A stretch of DNA of 64,000 nucleotides from an uncultured Eubacterium sp. (GTDB lineage Bacteria > Bacillota > Clostridia > Lachnospirales > Lachnospiraceae), in the NCBI GenBank assembly GCA_910586445.1, contig CAJUHV010000001.1:1-64000 (forward strand), in the 5' to 3' direction. The notes under the pieces were generated by a model. It was given only the letters and a program-made list of their open reading frames with translations, was not told the DNA's origin and made no database searches. The position numbers and the translations under genes are program-made. Shown here in pieces: positions 1 through 10,500 of the stretch. The stretch's first letter is position 1, and the number at the start of each line of letters is the position of its first letter.

Positions 1-52
1 ACGCGCGACCTTGCCAAGGTCGAGACCGCGGGTTCGAGCCCCGTCTATCGCT
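1..52 (+). tRNA. tRNA-Gly (GCC anticodon), 3' part
   Basis: The 3' part of a tRNA, cut by the window edge. An anticodon arm CGACC/GGTCG closes the loop TTGCCAA (11-17), giving anticodon GCC at 13-15. A T-arm follows with loop TTCGAGC at 33-39 (stem 28-32 with 40-44). The acceptor 3' strand CTATCGC is at 45-51 and the discriminator U at 52, as expected for glycine. No CCA is encoded. Confidence 0.92.
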
Positions 53-254
53 CTATGAATTGTCGTAGGTCTTTGTTTTGCAAGGATTTACGGCTTTTCT
101 TTTTGTCCATGACATATTTTATCCCGATCTGCTTTCACCCACTGCTTATTGACGTAAATATGCACATCTCAATATCTGAAAGAACAAATATCTTCCTGAT
201 GAATTTAACAGAATACGATATATATTACTATATTGTTTAATTTTGTAATATGTA

Positions 255-283
255 TTGACATTATTGATTGTAGTTGTTATTAT
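255..283 (+). promoter_or_regulatory. SigA-type promoter of the large flagellin gene
   Basis: TTGACA at 255-260, a 17-bp spacer, then TATTAT at 278-283. It lies about 100 bp before the flagellin start. Flagellin genes are often driven by sigma-D/28, so a good housekeeping-type promoter is notable. Seen by eye only. Between the tRNA and this promoter (53-254) I see nothing but AT-rich spacer. Confidence 0.6.
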
Positions 284-385
284 CACTATAGTATGATAGC
301 CAGAAACATTGATCCAGATCTAAGGACTTAGAAGCATTTTTATATGCAAGACTCTTCGAAAACAAACTCATCAAGGAGGACTACT

Positions 386-3300
386 ATGTATATCCAACAC
401 AATCTGCCTGCCGCAGATGCCGCCAGACAGATCAAAATAAACTCAAGCAATTACCAGAAAGTTTCGAAAAAGCTGAGCAGTGGATATAAAATCAACTCCG
501 CTGCCGATGGCGCAGCTGAACTCGGCATATCCGAGCAGATGCGTTCACAGATCCGCGGACTGAACCAGTCAGTAGAAAATGCAGAAGATGGTGCAAATTA
601 CATACAGGTAGCAGACGGCTCCATGCACGAGATACACGCCATGCTCCAGCGCATGCGCGAGCTTTCAGTGCAGTCTTTAAATGATACAAACACTCCGGCT
701 GACCGGGCTGCGATGGCAGCCGAATTCGACCAGCTCCAGTGCGAAATCGACCGGATCAGCGGCGGAACAGATTACAATACACAGCCCGTCTTCGGGGAGC
801 ACGACCCTTCGTATTACCAGATTGCAGGCAACCGGAAATGGGAGCCTGACCAGACACATTTTGTCGAAGCACCAAATAACACCCTGGAGATCCATCTGCC
901 GGATACATACACACCCAGCGATTATTCGATCACAATTGCCCCGGATGTCTATACGACACAGGAGCTGATGGACGAGATCGATGATGCGCTTGCAGCAATC
1001 AAGCCTTCCAATCCCGGATTTGTATTTGAGCTGTCCAAAGACGGCTACTGCAATCTAAACTTTGAGGGCGGCAAGAACTCGCCTGCAAAAATTGATTCTG
1101 TAGACGGAGGGCTGGCCTATCTGATTTACGACTGCTACAACAGCTATTCCTCGTCAAGCCTGTTGGGCACGACCGCTTTCCAAGGCAGCTGGCCGCTTCC
1201 AATTACTACAGGCCAAAACGACGAGCTGCAGTTTTATATTGAAAAGACAGACGGCACTTCAGAATTTGTCTCTATGGTAATTCCCGGCGGAAAATACAGC
1301 CGCTCACAGCTGATCGACCTGATCAACCAAAATCTTGCAGCCTACCCGGATGTATCCGCCAAAGAATATGGAGGGCAGTGCATTCAGATCACTGGAGGCG
1401 CTACTGCCAGCATTACCGGGCTGAAGGGAAATATGTTTAAATATGAAGATTCTTCTATAGGAGAGCATGTATATACGTCTATATTTTATGATAATACGAG
1501 GTATGGGACAGCCTCCGGCACTCATTACATTTTTACAGGCAGTGCATATTATGACAGCCCTGCAAAGACCAGCGTCACAATTGATAATACAAACAGTACG
1601 CTCAAAATAAAAATGAAAGGCGATCCAGATTATACAGAAATATCTCTCCTCCCTGCCGGAACCTCATCGAAAGATTACAGCCTATCTGAAATGGCAGAAG
1701 AGCTAAAAAAACAGTTTAAATTGTGCGGCATGGATATCACGGCATATGTAGATCGCCATTATGTTTCCGGCGGAAATTATATGTCCGGCTATTATCATCG
1801 TCTTGTACTTAAATCCACAACGACCGGTGAAGACGTTTCCTTCACATTTGATACAGCAGATTCCGTATCAAAAGCCGCCTACGAGGCATTATTCGTAAAT
1901 ACACGGTATGATTACGACAAAACTCCCACGACCTCATCCGGGGCAGACCCTGCGCCTCCAAGTATTTCGGGGCGTGCTTATCTAAACGGAGCAGTCACGA
2001 TTCCCGCTAATGCAAATACACTGTCTGTTTCCGTAAACGGTACAACGGTTAATTTTACGATTCCGCCGAAAACTTATCCATCTTTATCGGATTTAGTAAA
2101 CGAATTAAACGGCTTGATTCCTGCTGACCAACAGGATAAATTCACATTTACAAACGATGCCGGATACCTGCGCATAAAAGGAACTGATAAAGCCACCACC
2201 CTCAGCTTTGGGAACACACAGGGTGCCTACAATCAGCTGTTTGTCAGCACATATGAAACTGTCAAATCTTTTTATGAATCAGATACAGGCGTCGAAGAGT
2301 ATGCGCAGGGCGGAACACGTCCAACCAAACAGGATATGGCAACAATTACAATTCCTCACGACATACCTTCGGCCCAAACGGAGATTACTTCATCTAACAA
2401 TCGATTTACTTTTACATTGAACGGAATATCACGTACCGTTTACTTATCTCCGGGAAACTACTCAAAAGCCGGGTTAGTCGCAGAGCTAGATGCCCAACTA
2501 AAAGCACATAATCTCCCAGCAACTGCCACCTTCAACAACGGCCGTCTGACACTATCAACTACGCTGACTGGTTCAAACTGTAACCTGTCCATTTCAGCAT
2601 CTCCTTCCGGCAGTGCATGGGAGGCTTTTGTAGGAACGCAGACGCAGACAAATGCTCCTCACTTTCCAGTTTCGGCATCGCCTGGCTCACCTACCGTCCT
2701 GCAGGGAGCCGATTTAAATGGCGGCAATATAACGCTAGACGACTCAAACCGAATATTTGAATTGGATGTAGCCGGCACCCCTGATAACCCACACACTATA
2801 ACGCTGCCTGCCGGAGGCCCATATTCTGTCAGCCAGGTAGCTGGTTTATTAAATACAGCAATCGAAAACGAAATCGGCAAAGGAGTCATAACTGTAACGA
2901 CTTCTAATGGCGGTATACGCTTAACTGCAGACAAAAATGGATATGAATCCTTTACCGTTGACAGTCAGAGCGGTTTTTATAAAAAAATATTAACATACCA
3001 CTACGCAGAAACGATTCCAAAAGATCCTTCCATAACGGACGGTTCTCATACGTTTAAAGACGCTTTTATCATTGGCCGTGAAGACATCCTTAACAAACAG
3101 ATCGAAATCGTTGCAGGAGCCAATGATAAATTTATACTTGATTTTAAACATCCTGACCAAAAAGACCCGATTAATTTGGAAGTGACATTAAGTGAAGGAG
3201 TCAAGAGCAGTGACGAAATCGCCAGAGAATTAACATACAAATTGAACGAGATCCTGCGGTTAAAAGGATTCTCTGCCTTTAATATAAACGTATCCATCGG

Positions 3301-4201
3301 CAAGCCTCACTCTACCGGCGTCATCGGCTCAAACGACGACAAAGCCCTCCAGATCACCCTGACCGAGGCCAAAGACACGAATACAGGCAAGCCGATACCT
3401 GCCCCAGACGGTGAGTACGTCATAGACGGCATACGCGGAAGCGCAGCTTATTCGCTCTTTTATAAAACCACAGGCCTGCCTAAGCCGTCCTATACAACAG
3501 GCGTGCAGGATATCTCGGGCGGTGTTTCTTTCCCGCCGGGCAAGAATGTACTGACAATGTGCGTAGATTCACAGGAATACAGTTTTACATTTGATGAACG
3601 GGATTATACTGCGGAGGAATTTCTAAAAGAATTAAATGACAAGTTTCAAAACGGAGACGATAACAATAATCAGGCCCCGTTAGAAGCCACGCTTGTAGAC
3701 GGCCATTTAAGGCTTACGCACAAAGTACCCGGCTCACATACTATTACAGAAATCGGCGGCACTGCCAAAGGAATCGTATTCTACCATGAAGAAGGCCGTG
3801 ACGGACTGCCCGCCTATATGCTCCAGGTCGGCTCACTCGGACATCAGGGACTGGAGCTGCCGCGCCTGCGTGTCAATACGACCGCACTTGGAATCAACTC
3901 GCTGACTATTACAAAGCCAAAATACGCCAATAAGGCGCTCGGACGGCTTGACGAAGCGATCACACTGCTGAGTACCAGGCGCAGCCTGTACGGAGCGCTG
4001 CACAACCGGATCGAACATATCACGGCTAACAACAGCAATACATCCGAAAACCTGCAGGCCAGCGAATCCCGGATACGCGATACGGATTTTGGTACAGAAA
4101 TGATTAAATTTGCCTGCACCCAGATCCTGCAGCAGTCTGCACAGTCTATGCTGGCACAGGCAAACCAGCTGCCGAACAGAGTCACTGAGCTGTTCCGGTA
4201 A
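386..4201 (+). CDS. Giant flagellin with a modular variable region
   Basis: Structural protein of the flagellar filament, exported by the flagellar type III system. Start chosen at 386 because AAGGAGG lies just upstream; the frame is open back to 344 without a ribosome site. The product is 1271 aa, against 270-550 for usual flagellins. The N-terminal 150 residues carry D0/D1 motifs (KKLSSGYKINSAADGAAELG, QIRGLNQSVENAEDG, MRELSVQS). The last 90 or so carry the C-terminal D1/D0 (ESRIRDTDFGTEM, ending ANQLPNRVTELFR). Between them about eight related modules repeat every 115-140 residues, each with an N..L.I.I.G strand, a glycine turn and a YS...L...LN..L helix, like flagellin IN-type motifs. I see no HExxH protease motif. 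It stands alone, away from any other flagellar gene in the window. Confidence 0.93.
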   Translation: MYIQHNLPAADAARQIKINSSNYQKVSKKLSSGYKINSAADGAAELGISEQMRSQIRGLNQSVENAEDGANYIQVADGSMHEIHAMLQRMRELSVQSLNDTNTPADRAAMAAEFDQLQCEIDRISGGTDYNTQPVFGEHDPSYYQIAGNRKWEPDQTHFVEAPNNTLEIHLPDTYTPSDYSITIAPDVYTTQELMDEIDDALAAIKPSNPGFVFELSKDGYCNLNFEGGKNSPAKIDSVDGGLAYLIYDCYNSYSSSSLLGTTAFQGSWPLPITTGQNDELQFYIEKTDGTSEFVSMVIPGGKYSRSQLIDLINQNLAAYPDVSAKEYGGQCIQITGGATASITGLKGNMFKYEDSSIGEHVYTSIFYDNTRYGTASGTHYIFTGSAYYDSPAKTSVTIDNTNSTLKIKMKGDPDYTEISLLPAGTSSKDYSLSEMAEELKKQFKLCGMDITAYVDRHYVSGGNYMSGYYHRLVLKSTTTGEDVSFTFDTADSVSKAAYEALFVNTRYDYDKTPTTSSGADPAPPSISGRAYLNGAVTIPANANTLSVSVNGTTVNFTIPPKTYPSLSDLVNELNGLIPADQQDKFTFTNDAGYLRIKGTDKATTLSFGNTQGAYNQLFVSTYETVKSFYESDTGVEEYAQGGTRPTKQDMATITIPHDIPSAQTEITSSNNRFTFTLNGISRTVYLSPGNYSKAGLVAELDAQLKAHNLPATATFNNGRLTLSTTLTGSNCNLSISASPSGSAWEAFVGTQTQTNAPHFPVSASPGSPTVLQGADLNGGNITLDDSNRIFELDVAGTPDNPHTITLPAGGPYSVSQVAGLLNTAIENEIGKGVITVTTSNGGIRLTADKNGYESFTVDSQSGFYKKILTYHYAETIPKDPSITDGSHTFKDAFIIGREDILNKQIEIVAGANDKFILDFKHPDQKDPINLEVTLSEGVKSSDEIARELTYKLNEILRLKGFSAFNINVSIGKPHSTGVIGSNDDKALQITLTEAKDTNTGKPIPAPDGEYVIDGIRGSAAYSLFYKTTGLPKPSYTTGVQDISGGVSFPPGKNVLTMCVDSQEYSFTFDERDYTAEEFLKELNDKFQNGDDNNNQAPLEATLVDGHLRLTHKVPGSHTITEIGGTAKGIVFYHEEGRDGLPAYMLQVGSLGHQGLELPRLRVNTTALGINSLTITKPKYANKALGRLDEAITLLSTRRSLYGALHNRIEHITANNSNTSENLQASESRIRDTDFGTEMIKFACTQILQQSAQSMLAQANQLPNRVTELFR

Positions 4202-4263
4202 GCAGCCAAATGCCGGACATGCCTGCTGCTGCCTTTTTCACATTACCATCAATCTACCATCAA

Positions 4264-4308
4264 TTAACGGCCCGCCATAACCGTTTTCTGCATATGGCGG
4301 GCCGTTAA
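4264..4308. terminator. Bidirectional terminator between flagellin and relQ-like gene
   Basis: Perfect 16-bp arms (TTAACGGCCCGCCATA at 4264-4279 and its complement at 4293-4308) around a 13-nt loop, with T/A-rich flanks. It sits between two convergent genes and can serve both. Confidence 0.85.
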
Positions 4309-4337
4309 ATAACATTATTTTGTTTTTCAAGTCTTGA

Positions 4338-4997
4338 TCAGGCACTATGGAACTTTTTCGCCTGTTTTTCTTTTGCCACTAAAATCGCGTTGTTCAAAGA
4401 AAGCATCTTTGCATCCAGCTGCGATACAATATCCGAACACTCCCGCAGCTCCATGCTGATATATTCCGGTGCATTTCCTTCAAATTTGTAGTAAATCTTA
4501 TGCTCCAGACTCGCCCAGAAATCCATGGCCATTGTACGGATCTGAATTTCTACTCTGGTATTGACCACACGATCTGATAAAAATACCGGTACTGTCACCA
4601 GCATATGATAGCTCTTATAGCCGCTTTCTTTTGGATGTCTGATGTAATCTTTTAATGAAACTACAGTCAGGTCGTTCTGCCTGCCGATCATATCCGCCAC
4701 ACGGTAAATATCTGACGTAAACGAACATACAATACGGATGCCGGCAATGTCGTTGACATAACCTACCATATTTTCAATTGACACTTCTTTGCCATAACGC
4801 TTTAACTTTTTGCAGATACTCTCTGGGGACTTCACCCTGGATTTGATATACTCAATGGGATTGTACTGATGAACATGCTGAAATTCATCGTTTAAGATCT
4901 CCAGCTTTGTCCCCACTTCCTTGATTGCCGAATGATAGAGAAACATCATCGTCTCCCAGCTCTCGACATCTTCACTCAGCCTTTGTGGTGCATCCAT
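4338..4997 (-). CDS. Small alarmone synthetase, GTP pyrophosphokinase family (RelQ-like)
   Basis: Makes (p)ppGpp from ATP and GTP or GDP; cytosolic stress signal. The 219-aa product holds a RelA/SpoT synthetase domain without an HD hydrolase domain. Visible family motifs are RIVCSFTSDIY, KDYIRHPKESGYKSYH (substrate loop) and VEIQIRTMAMDFWASLEHK. The length fits RelQ/RelP-type single-domain enzymes. Start 4997 is preferred over the longer frame to 5039 because AGGAGG precedes it. A promoter can be seen upstream at 5082-5110. RelQ rather than RelP is a guess from similarity. Confidence 0.88.
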   Translation of the reverse strand: MDAPQRLSEDVESWETMMFLYHSAIKEVGTKLEILNDEFQHVHQYNPIEYIKSRVKSPESICKKLKRYGKEVSIENMVGYVNDIAGIRIVCSFTSDIYRVADMIGRQNDLTVVSLKDYIRHPKESGYKSYHMLVTVPVFLSDRVVNTRVEIQIRTMAMDFWASLEHKIYYKFEGNAPEYISMELRECSDIVSQLDAKMLSLNNAILVAKEKQAKKFHSA

Positions 4998-5081
4998 ATC
5001 AAAACCTCCTACATGCCCTAAGATGCATTGGCAGATCATTGTTTACCATAAATTTATGTTCAAGATGAAATACATATTTAC

Positions 5082-5110
5082 ATTATATCACATATTATCG
5101 CTTTGGTTAA
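5082..5110 (-). promoter_or_regulatory. Promoter of the small alarmone synthetase
   Basis: On the minus strand TTAACC (5110-5105), a 17-bp spacer, and TATAAT (5087-5082). The -35 is weak and the -10 perfect. Placed about 85 bp before the start codon. Confidence 0.5.
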
Positions 5111-5150
5111 CATTTTCCCGAAAAAAAAAGAATTTTATCTGATCAAATAC

Positions 5151-5426
5151 CTATTCCTCAATAACCTGCATTTCCAAATAATCAAATTCAATTGCATCCA
5201 CAAAATTATCACTGCCAAACCGAGTTTTTGCATGTCTTTTAAATTCATTAATATTTGCATCCAGCCAGATCGGCCTGCTCAAATCAAATTCATAACACGC
5301 CTGCTCCAATGCTCCAAAAATCTTATGCGTCCTCGTATCATCCTCTTCACTGCACACAACCAGATCACGGATCATGTGATTATCCTTCCATTCCTTAAAC
5401 CATATTCGCAATCGTCTCTTCTCCAT
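5151..5426 (-). CDS. Conserved small hypothetical protein
   Basis: A 91-aa acidic/basic protein (MEKRRLRIWFKEWKDNHMIR... ending LEMQVIEE) with no signal peptide, membrane segment or motif I recognise. It starts 26 bp after the stop of the TrmH-type gene in the same direction, so it is probably co-transcribed. An in-frame stop lies just before the ATG, which fixes the start; the ribosome site is poor. Residues such as SRPIWLDANINEFKRHAKTR look like ordinary coding sequence. Function unknown. Confidence 0.65.
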   Translation of the reverse strand: MEKRRLRIWFKEWKDNHMIRDLVVCSEEDDTRTHKIFGALEQACYEFDLSRPIWLDANINEFKRHAKTRFGSDNFVDAIEFDYLEMQVIEE

Positions 5427-5452
5427 ATTCTTTTTACTTATTGTTCCAGATT

Positions 5453-6238
5453 TTATCCCGCTGCACTGCGCCTCTGGCGGTCTGCCTCGTACATCAAAAT
5501 GCCTGCTGCCAGCGCCGCATTCAGTGATTCCAGCTTTCCGCCCATCGGAATCTTCACATATGCGTCTGCCCTGCCTGCCGTCTCATCTGTCAGTCCGTTT
5601 CCTTCACTTCCTATTAAAAATGCTGTCTTCCCCCTGTAATCAAATGCATCATAATATTTTTCGGCATTTAAATGTGCGGCATACAGCATGACCTGCTGCC
5701 GCTTCAATTCGCTGAGAGTTTCCGCCAGATTCTCTGTCCTGTAATACGGCATGCGGCAGATACTGCCCATTGTAGAGCGCACGGTCTTTGGAGCAAATAA
5801 ATCCACGCAGCCCTGATCCATAATAATCCCGGTCACTCCGGCTCCCTCTGCAGCCCGAAACATCGTGCCCAGATTTCCCGGGTCCTGTATTCCTTCCAAA
5901 ATCAGCAGATGTGTCCTGCCGCCCTGCATCAGATCCGCCCATTCATAGACAGGACGGCGCACAATGCTCAAGATCCCCTGCGGCGTCTGCGTATCGCACA
6001 TATGCTTAAACACTGCGTCCGACACCTCTTCATATGCGATTCCATCCAAGAGCTGCCGGTGTTTTTCCCTGTTTAAAAAAGTCTCCGATACAAATGTAGC
6101 TGCCAGCCGGTCCCGCGGCATTTCTTCAAACAGCCTTAGCCCTTCGGCTAAAAACACCCCCTGCATGCGGCGCTCCTTTGCCTTTTTTAAAAGACACGCC
6201 ACATTTTTCACTTTCTGATTTAGTGTACTGGTAATCAT
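5453..6238 (-). CDS. TrmH/SpoU-family RNA 2'-O-methyltransferase
   Basis: Cytosolic SAM-dependent ribose methylation of rRNA or tRNA. The 261 aa contain an N-terminal substrate-binding part (QGVFLAEGLRLFEE) and a trefoil-knot SPOUT domain with the usual motifs: GIQDPGNLGTMFRAAEGAG, FLIGSEGNGL, and IPMGGKLESLNAALAAGILMYE. Start 6238 is chosen for the GGGGAGG upstream; the frame is open to 6280. The target base is unknown. It lies downstream of pfkA in the same direction, separated by a terminator-like hairpin. Confidence 0.9.
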   Translation of the reverse strand: MITSTLNQKVKNVACLLKKAKERRMQGVFLAEGLRLFEEMPRDRLAATFVSETFLNREKHRQLLDGIAYEEVSDAVFKHMCDTQTPQGILSIVRRPVYEWADLMQGGRTHLLILEGIQDPGNLGTMFRAAEGAGVTGIIMDQGCVDLFAPKTVRSTMGSICRMPYYRTENLAETLSELKRQQVMLYAAHLNAEKYYDAFDYRGKTAFLIGSEGNGLTDETAGRADAYVKIPMGGKLESLNAALAAGILMYEADRQRRSAAG

Positions 6239-6374
6239 CGCCCTCCCCATCCGTCTGTTCTGCCCCATAAAGCACTGCATATTACCAGATGCCCTCTGGT
6301 ATCATATTAAAACACTCTGTCCTATATGACAAAAATCTGTCTGGCTGATTTTATTATGCCAGACGCCTTTCAGC

Positions 6375-6412
6375 AGCAAAACAGGCTGACACATCTTGCA
6401 TGCACCAGCCTG
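6375..6412 (-). terminator. Terminator after pfkA
   Basis: Reading the minus strand, CAGGCTG (6412-6406) pairs with CAGCCTG (6388-6382) and is followed by TTTT. It lies just after the pfkA stop. The stem is short, so moderate confidence. Confidence 0.5.
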
Positions 6413-6431
6413 CACAGGACATCCCATATAT

Positions 6432-7406
6432 TTACTTGGATAAATTACCACAGACCTGGAATTCATAATCATCCACAGACTTATCCATACTCAAAGCCTC
6501 ATCAATATCGATATCCATCAGTTTCCCATCTTTTTCACCGACTACGCGGTTGCTTTTTCCTTCGCACAAGATGTCTACCGCATAGGCACCCATCACAGAC
6601 GCCTGCATACGGTCTCTTGCTGTCGGCGCGCCGCCGCGCTGCATATATCCTAAAATCGTGGCCCTTGTCTCTACGCCGGTCGCTGCCTCAATACGCTTTG
6701 CCATGCTGATCGAATGGCCGATGCCCTCTGCATTGATAATAATATGATGCTTTTTGCCTTTTTTACGGTTTTCGATAATGTTATTTACCAAGGCCTGCTC
6801 ATCATAGTCATATTTTTCCGGCAGCAGCACATTTTCAGCCCCATTTGCAATACCGCACCACAATGCAATAAAGCCTGCACCGCGTCCCATAACTTCAATA
6901 ATGGAGCATCTCTCATGGGATGTTGATGTATCACGTACTTTATCAATCGCGTCCATTGCCGTATTGACAGCCGTATCAAATCCTATCGTATAATCTGTAC
7001 AGGCAATATCCAGATCTATCGTGCCAGGAACGCCGATCGTATTGATCCCATATGCTGCCAGCTTCTGCGCACCACGGAAAGAGCCGTCGCCTCCGATTAC
7101 AACAACGCCGTCTATGCCATGCTTCCTGCAGATATCTGCACCTTTCTGCTGGCCTTCCGGGGTTGTGAATTCCTTACAGCGTGCTGTCTGTAAGATCGTG
7201 CCGCCGCGCTGGATAATTTCAGAAACGTCTATTGCTTTCATCTCGTAGATCTCTTCCTGCAGAAGTCCAGCATATCCTCTTTTAATGCCCATGACTCTTT
7301 TTCCTTTGAAAATTGCTTCCCGAACTACTGCACGAATGGCAGCATTCATGCCCGGCGCATCTCCGCCGCTGGTCAATACTCCGATTGTATTAATTTCGTT
7401 CGCCAT
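6432..7406 (-). CDS. pfkA: ATP-dependent 6-phosphofructokinase
   Basis: Phosphorylates fructose 6-phosphate in glycolysis. The 324 aa match the usual bacterial length. Motifs seen: TSGGDAPGMNAAIRAV (ATP binding), GGDGSFRGAQ, PGTIDLDIACTDYTIGFDTAVNT (active site), MGRGAGFIAL and the C-terminal ERMQ-like region. Glycine in GGDGS and PGTID argues for ATP rather than pyrophosphate as donor. The usual TIDND is TIDLD here; both aspartates are kept. Start 7406 follows AGGAGG; the frame extends to 7448. It follows dnaE in the same direction, with a spacer of about 150 bp, a pairing common in Clostridia. Confidence 0.95.
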   Translation of the reverse strand: MANEINTIGVLTSGGDAPGMNAAIRAVVREAIFKGKRVMGIKRGYAGLLQEEIYEMKAIDVSEIIQRGGTILQTARCKEFTTPEGQQKGADICRKHGIDGVVVIGGDGSFRGAQKLAAYGINTIGVPGTIDLDIACTDYTIGFDTAVNTAMDAIDKVRDTSTSHERCSIIEVMGRGAGFIALWCGIANGAENVLLPEKYDYDEQALVNNIIENRKKGKKHHIIINAEGIGHSISMAKRIEAATGVETRATILGYMQRGGAPTARDRMQASVMGAYAVDILCEGKSNRVVGEKDGKLMDIDIDEALSMDKSVDDYEFQVCGNLSK

Positions 7407-7557
7407 TTTCGATATCCTCCTGTTTATCTTTTTGCCCCTTTTGATCAATTTACCTTTTTATACTTCTGCCCCTTTATCCCTTCTGCCTCTTTCATTTCCA
7501 CTAAGATTCTTTTCCAATGAACGAGCCATCACTCTTAAATCAATAACCTATTATATT

Positions 7558-10500
7558 TTAATCTCTTTTGCCTGTGTTTGCAACATTCTTTTCTACAACT
7601 TTCACATTATTTTGCCCAAACAGCGCACAGAGCGACTGTGCCAGCGCCAGCGTCGCACTGACCCGCCAGTTCGGGCCGAGGCGCTTCATTACCCTGCGGT
7701 CGGCGATATAGACGACTACATCATCCTGTCCGTCTGATGTGCGCAGCTCTTCAAATACACGTGCAGACTGCCTTTCGTAGCTTTCCATATCTGGAAACTG
7801 CAGCCACAGCTCTTTGTGCGTCTCATCAAACGAATACACCCGCTCCAAAATCAGCTTGCCGTTTTTTTCTTCCTCTATCGTCACCCGGCCCTGTACAAAA
7901 ATACGGGCGTCATTTTCAAAATAACTGCGGTACTTTTCATAGTCTCTTGGAAATACAATGATTTCCAATGTACCGACCAGATCCTCCAATGTCAGAAATG
8001 CCATGGTCTTATTATTTTTTGTATACTTGATCGTACGCTGGATCAGCATGCCTCCTACCGTCGCCTTTTGACTGTCAATTACTTTTGCCACGCCGGTTTC
8101 GTCGTCCAGCAAAAAGTCTGTCGTTTTTGCCGTAATATTTTTCTTCCATTTATCTTCGTACTCTTCCAGCGGATGTCCGCTGATATATACGCCTAATACT
8201 TCTTTTTCAAACCCCAGCAGCATCTCCTTGTCAAATTCTTCCGCATTCGGCATATGGATCTCAAAATCCTTCTTATCTTCTTCCGGCACAATATCAAACA
8301 GTGTCATCTGCCCGCTCATCGCGTTCTTTTTTTCATGCGATATGCCGTCCATAATCTGCTGGTAGACAAGCATCTTCTGGCGCCGGTTCCCTTCCAGCCC
8401 GTCGAGCGCGCCTGCCTTGATCAGGTTTTCCACCGCACGCTTGTTAATATCCTGATGGCTTAGACGTGTAATAAAATCTTCCAGATTCTTATACGGGCCG
8501 TTCGCCTCCCGTTCTCTGATCAATGCTTCAATCACAGGATGCCCGACGCTTTTGATCGCCGACATCCCATAGCGGATATTGCCGCCTGACACAGAAAATC
8601 CGCTCTCGCCTTCATTGATATCTGGTGAGAGTATTGCAATATCCATATTCCGGCATGTCTGGATATATTCCGATACTTTTGAAATATTGTCCATCACCGA
8701 TGTCATAAGCGCCGCCATAAACTCAATCGGATAATAGTATTTTAAGTACGCTGTCTGGTAAGAAATGACTGCATAGGCAGCAGCATGTGATTTATTAAAC
8801 GCATATTTTGCAAAATCAATCATTTCATCATAGATCTTATTTGCGACCTGCTCGCTGATGCCGTTTGCAATGCACCCTTTTACACCCTGCTCTTTATTGC
8901 CATATACAAAATTTTTCCGCTCCTGCTCCATAACCTTGCCCTTTTTCTTGGACATGGCACGGCGCAGTATATCACTGCGTCCCAGTGTGTACCCTGCCAG
9001 ATCACGCACGATCTGCATAACCTGCTCCTGATAGACTATGCAGCCGTATGTCGGAGCAAGTATCGGCTCCAGCTGCGGGCAGTCATACTGGATCACGCCG
9101 TGGGCGTTTTTTCCACGCACATATGCCGGAATAAAGTCCATAGGTCCCGGCCGGTACAGTGCGATTCCTGCTATGACATCCTCCAGGCTGTGCGGCTTTA
9201 GCTCTTTCATGAAATTTTTCATGCCCGCACTTTCTAGCTGGAACACGCCGTCCGTACGTCCGGTTCCCAAAGCCTCCAGCACCTTTTGATCATCGAAATC
9301 CACATGGTCGATATCGACAGTCACTCCGTAGTCCTTTTCTACCAGATGAACCGCGCTGTTTATAACCGTAAGCGTACGCAGCCCTAGAAAATCCATCTTT
9401 AAAAGCCCCAGCTCCTCCAGCGTCGTCATGGTAAACTGCGTCGTAATCATACCGTCTGTGCCTCTGGAAAGCGGCACATATTCATCCATCGGCTGCTGGC
9501 TGATTACGACGCCTGCCGCATGCGTAGACGTATGCCGCGGCAGCCCCTCCAGACGTTTCGACATATCGATCAGCTTTCTGACGCTTTCATCCTCTTCATA
9601 AATCCTGCGCAGGTCAGGATTCATTTCCAGTGCTTTTTGAATCGTAATGCCAAGCTCTGTCGGCACATTTTTGGAAATCGAATCCACAAACGCATACGGC
9701 ATGTCCATGACGCGCCCGACATCACGGATCACACCGCGTGCCGCCAGTGTACCAAATGTCACAATCTGCGTCACGCACTCCTTGCCGTATTTTTCCACGA
9801 CATAATCGATCACTTCCTGACGGCGTTCGAAACAGAAATCCACGTCTATATCGGGCATGGAAACACGCTCCGGATTTAAAAACCGCTCAAAAATCAAATT
9901 GTAGCGGATCGGATCTATGTTTGTAATTCCCATTGTATAGGCCACAATAGAGCCTGCCGCGCTGCCGCGCCCCGGCCCTACGCTGATATCGTGCTCTTTT
10001 GCAAAGTGAATGTAGTCCCATACAATCAGGAAATAATCCACATATCCCATTGTCTTTATAACATCCAGCTCATACTCCAGCCGCGGCGTCAGCTCCTCTT
10101 CGCGTCCCGGATACCGTTCGGAAAGCCCCTCAAAGCACAGTTTATTCAAATACTCCCATGCAGTGCAGCCATCCGGCACATCGTATTTCGGCACTTTTGT
10201 ATTGCCGAATTCGATCTCTACATGGCAGCGGTCTGCGATCTCCTGCGTATTGTCAAGTGCCTTTTGGGCATATGGAAACAGTGTGCGCATTTCATCCTCG
10301 GACTTTACATAATACTGCCCGCCTTCATAACGCATGCGGTCTTCGTCCTTCAGCTTTTTCGCAGTCTGTATACAGAGCAGGATATCATGCGCCTCGACAT
10401 CTTCCGCATACGTATAATGCACATCATTTGTCGCCACCAGCTCAATGCCTGTCTCCTGACTCAGCCGAAGCAGCTGCGGATTCACCATTTTCTGCTGCGG

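Noticed and set aside
55..240. Open frame of 61 codons overlapping the tRNA end
   Set aside because: No ribosome site, odd composition, overlaps the tRNA-Gly flank.
386..4201. Flagellinolysin-type protease insert in the giant flagellin
   Set aside because: No HExxH motif in the variable region; MHEIH in the D1 part does not fit the pattern.
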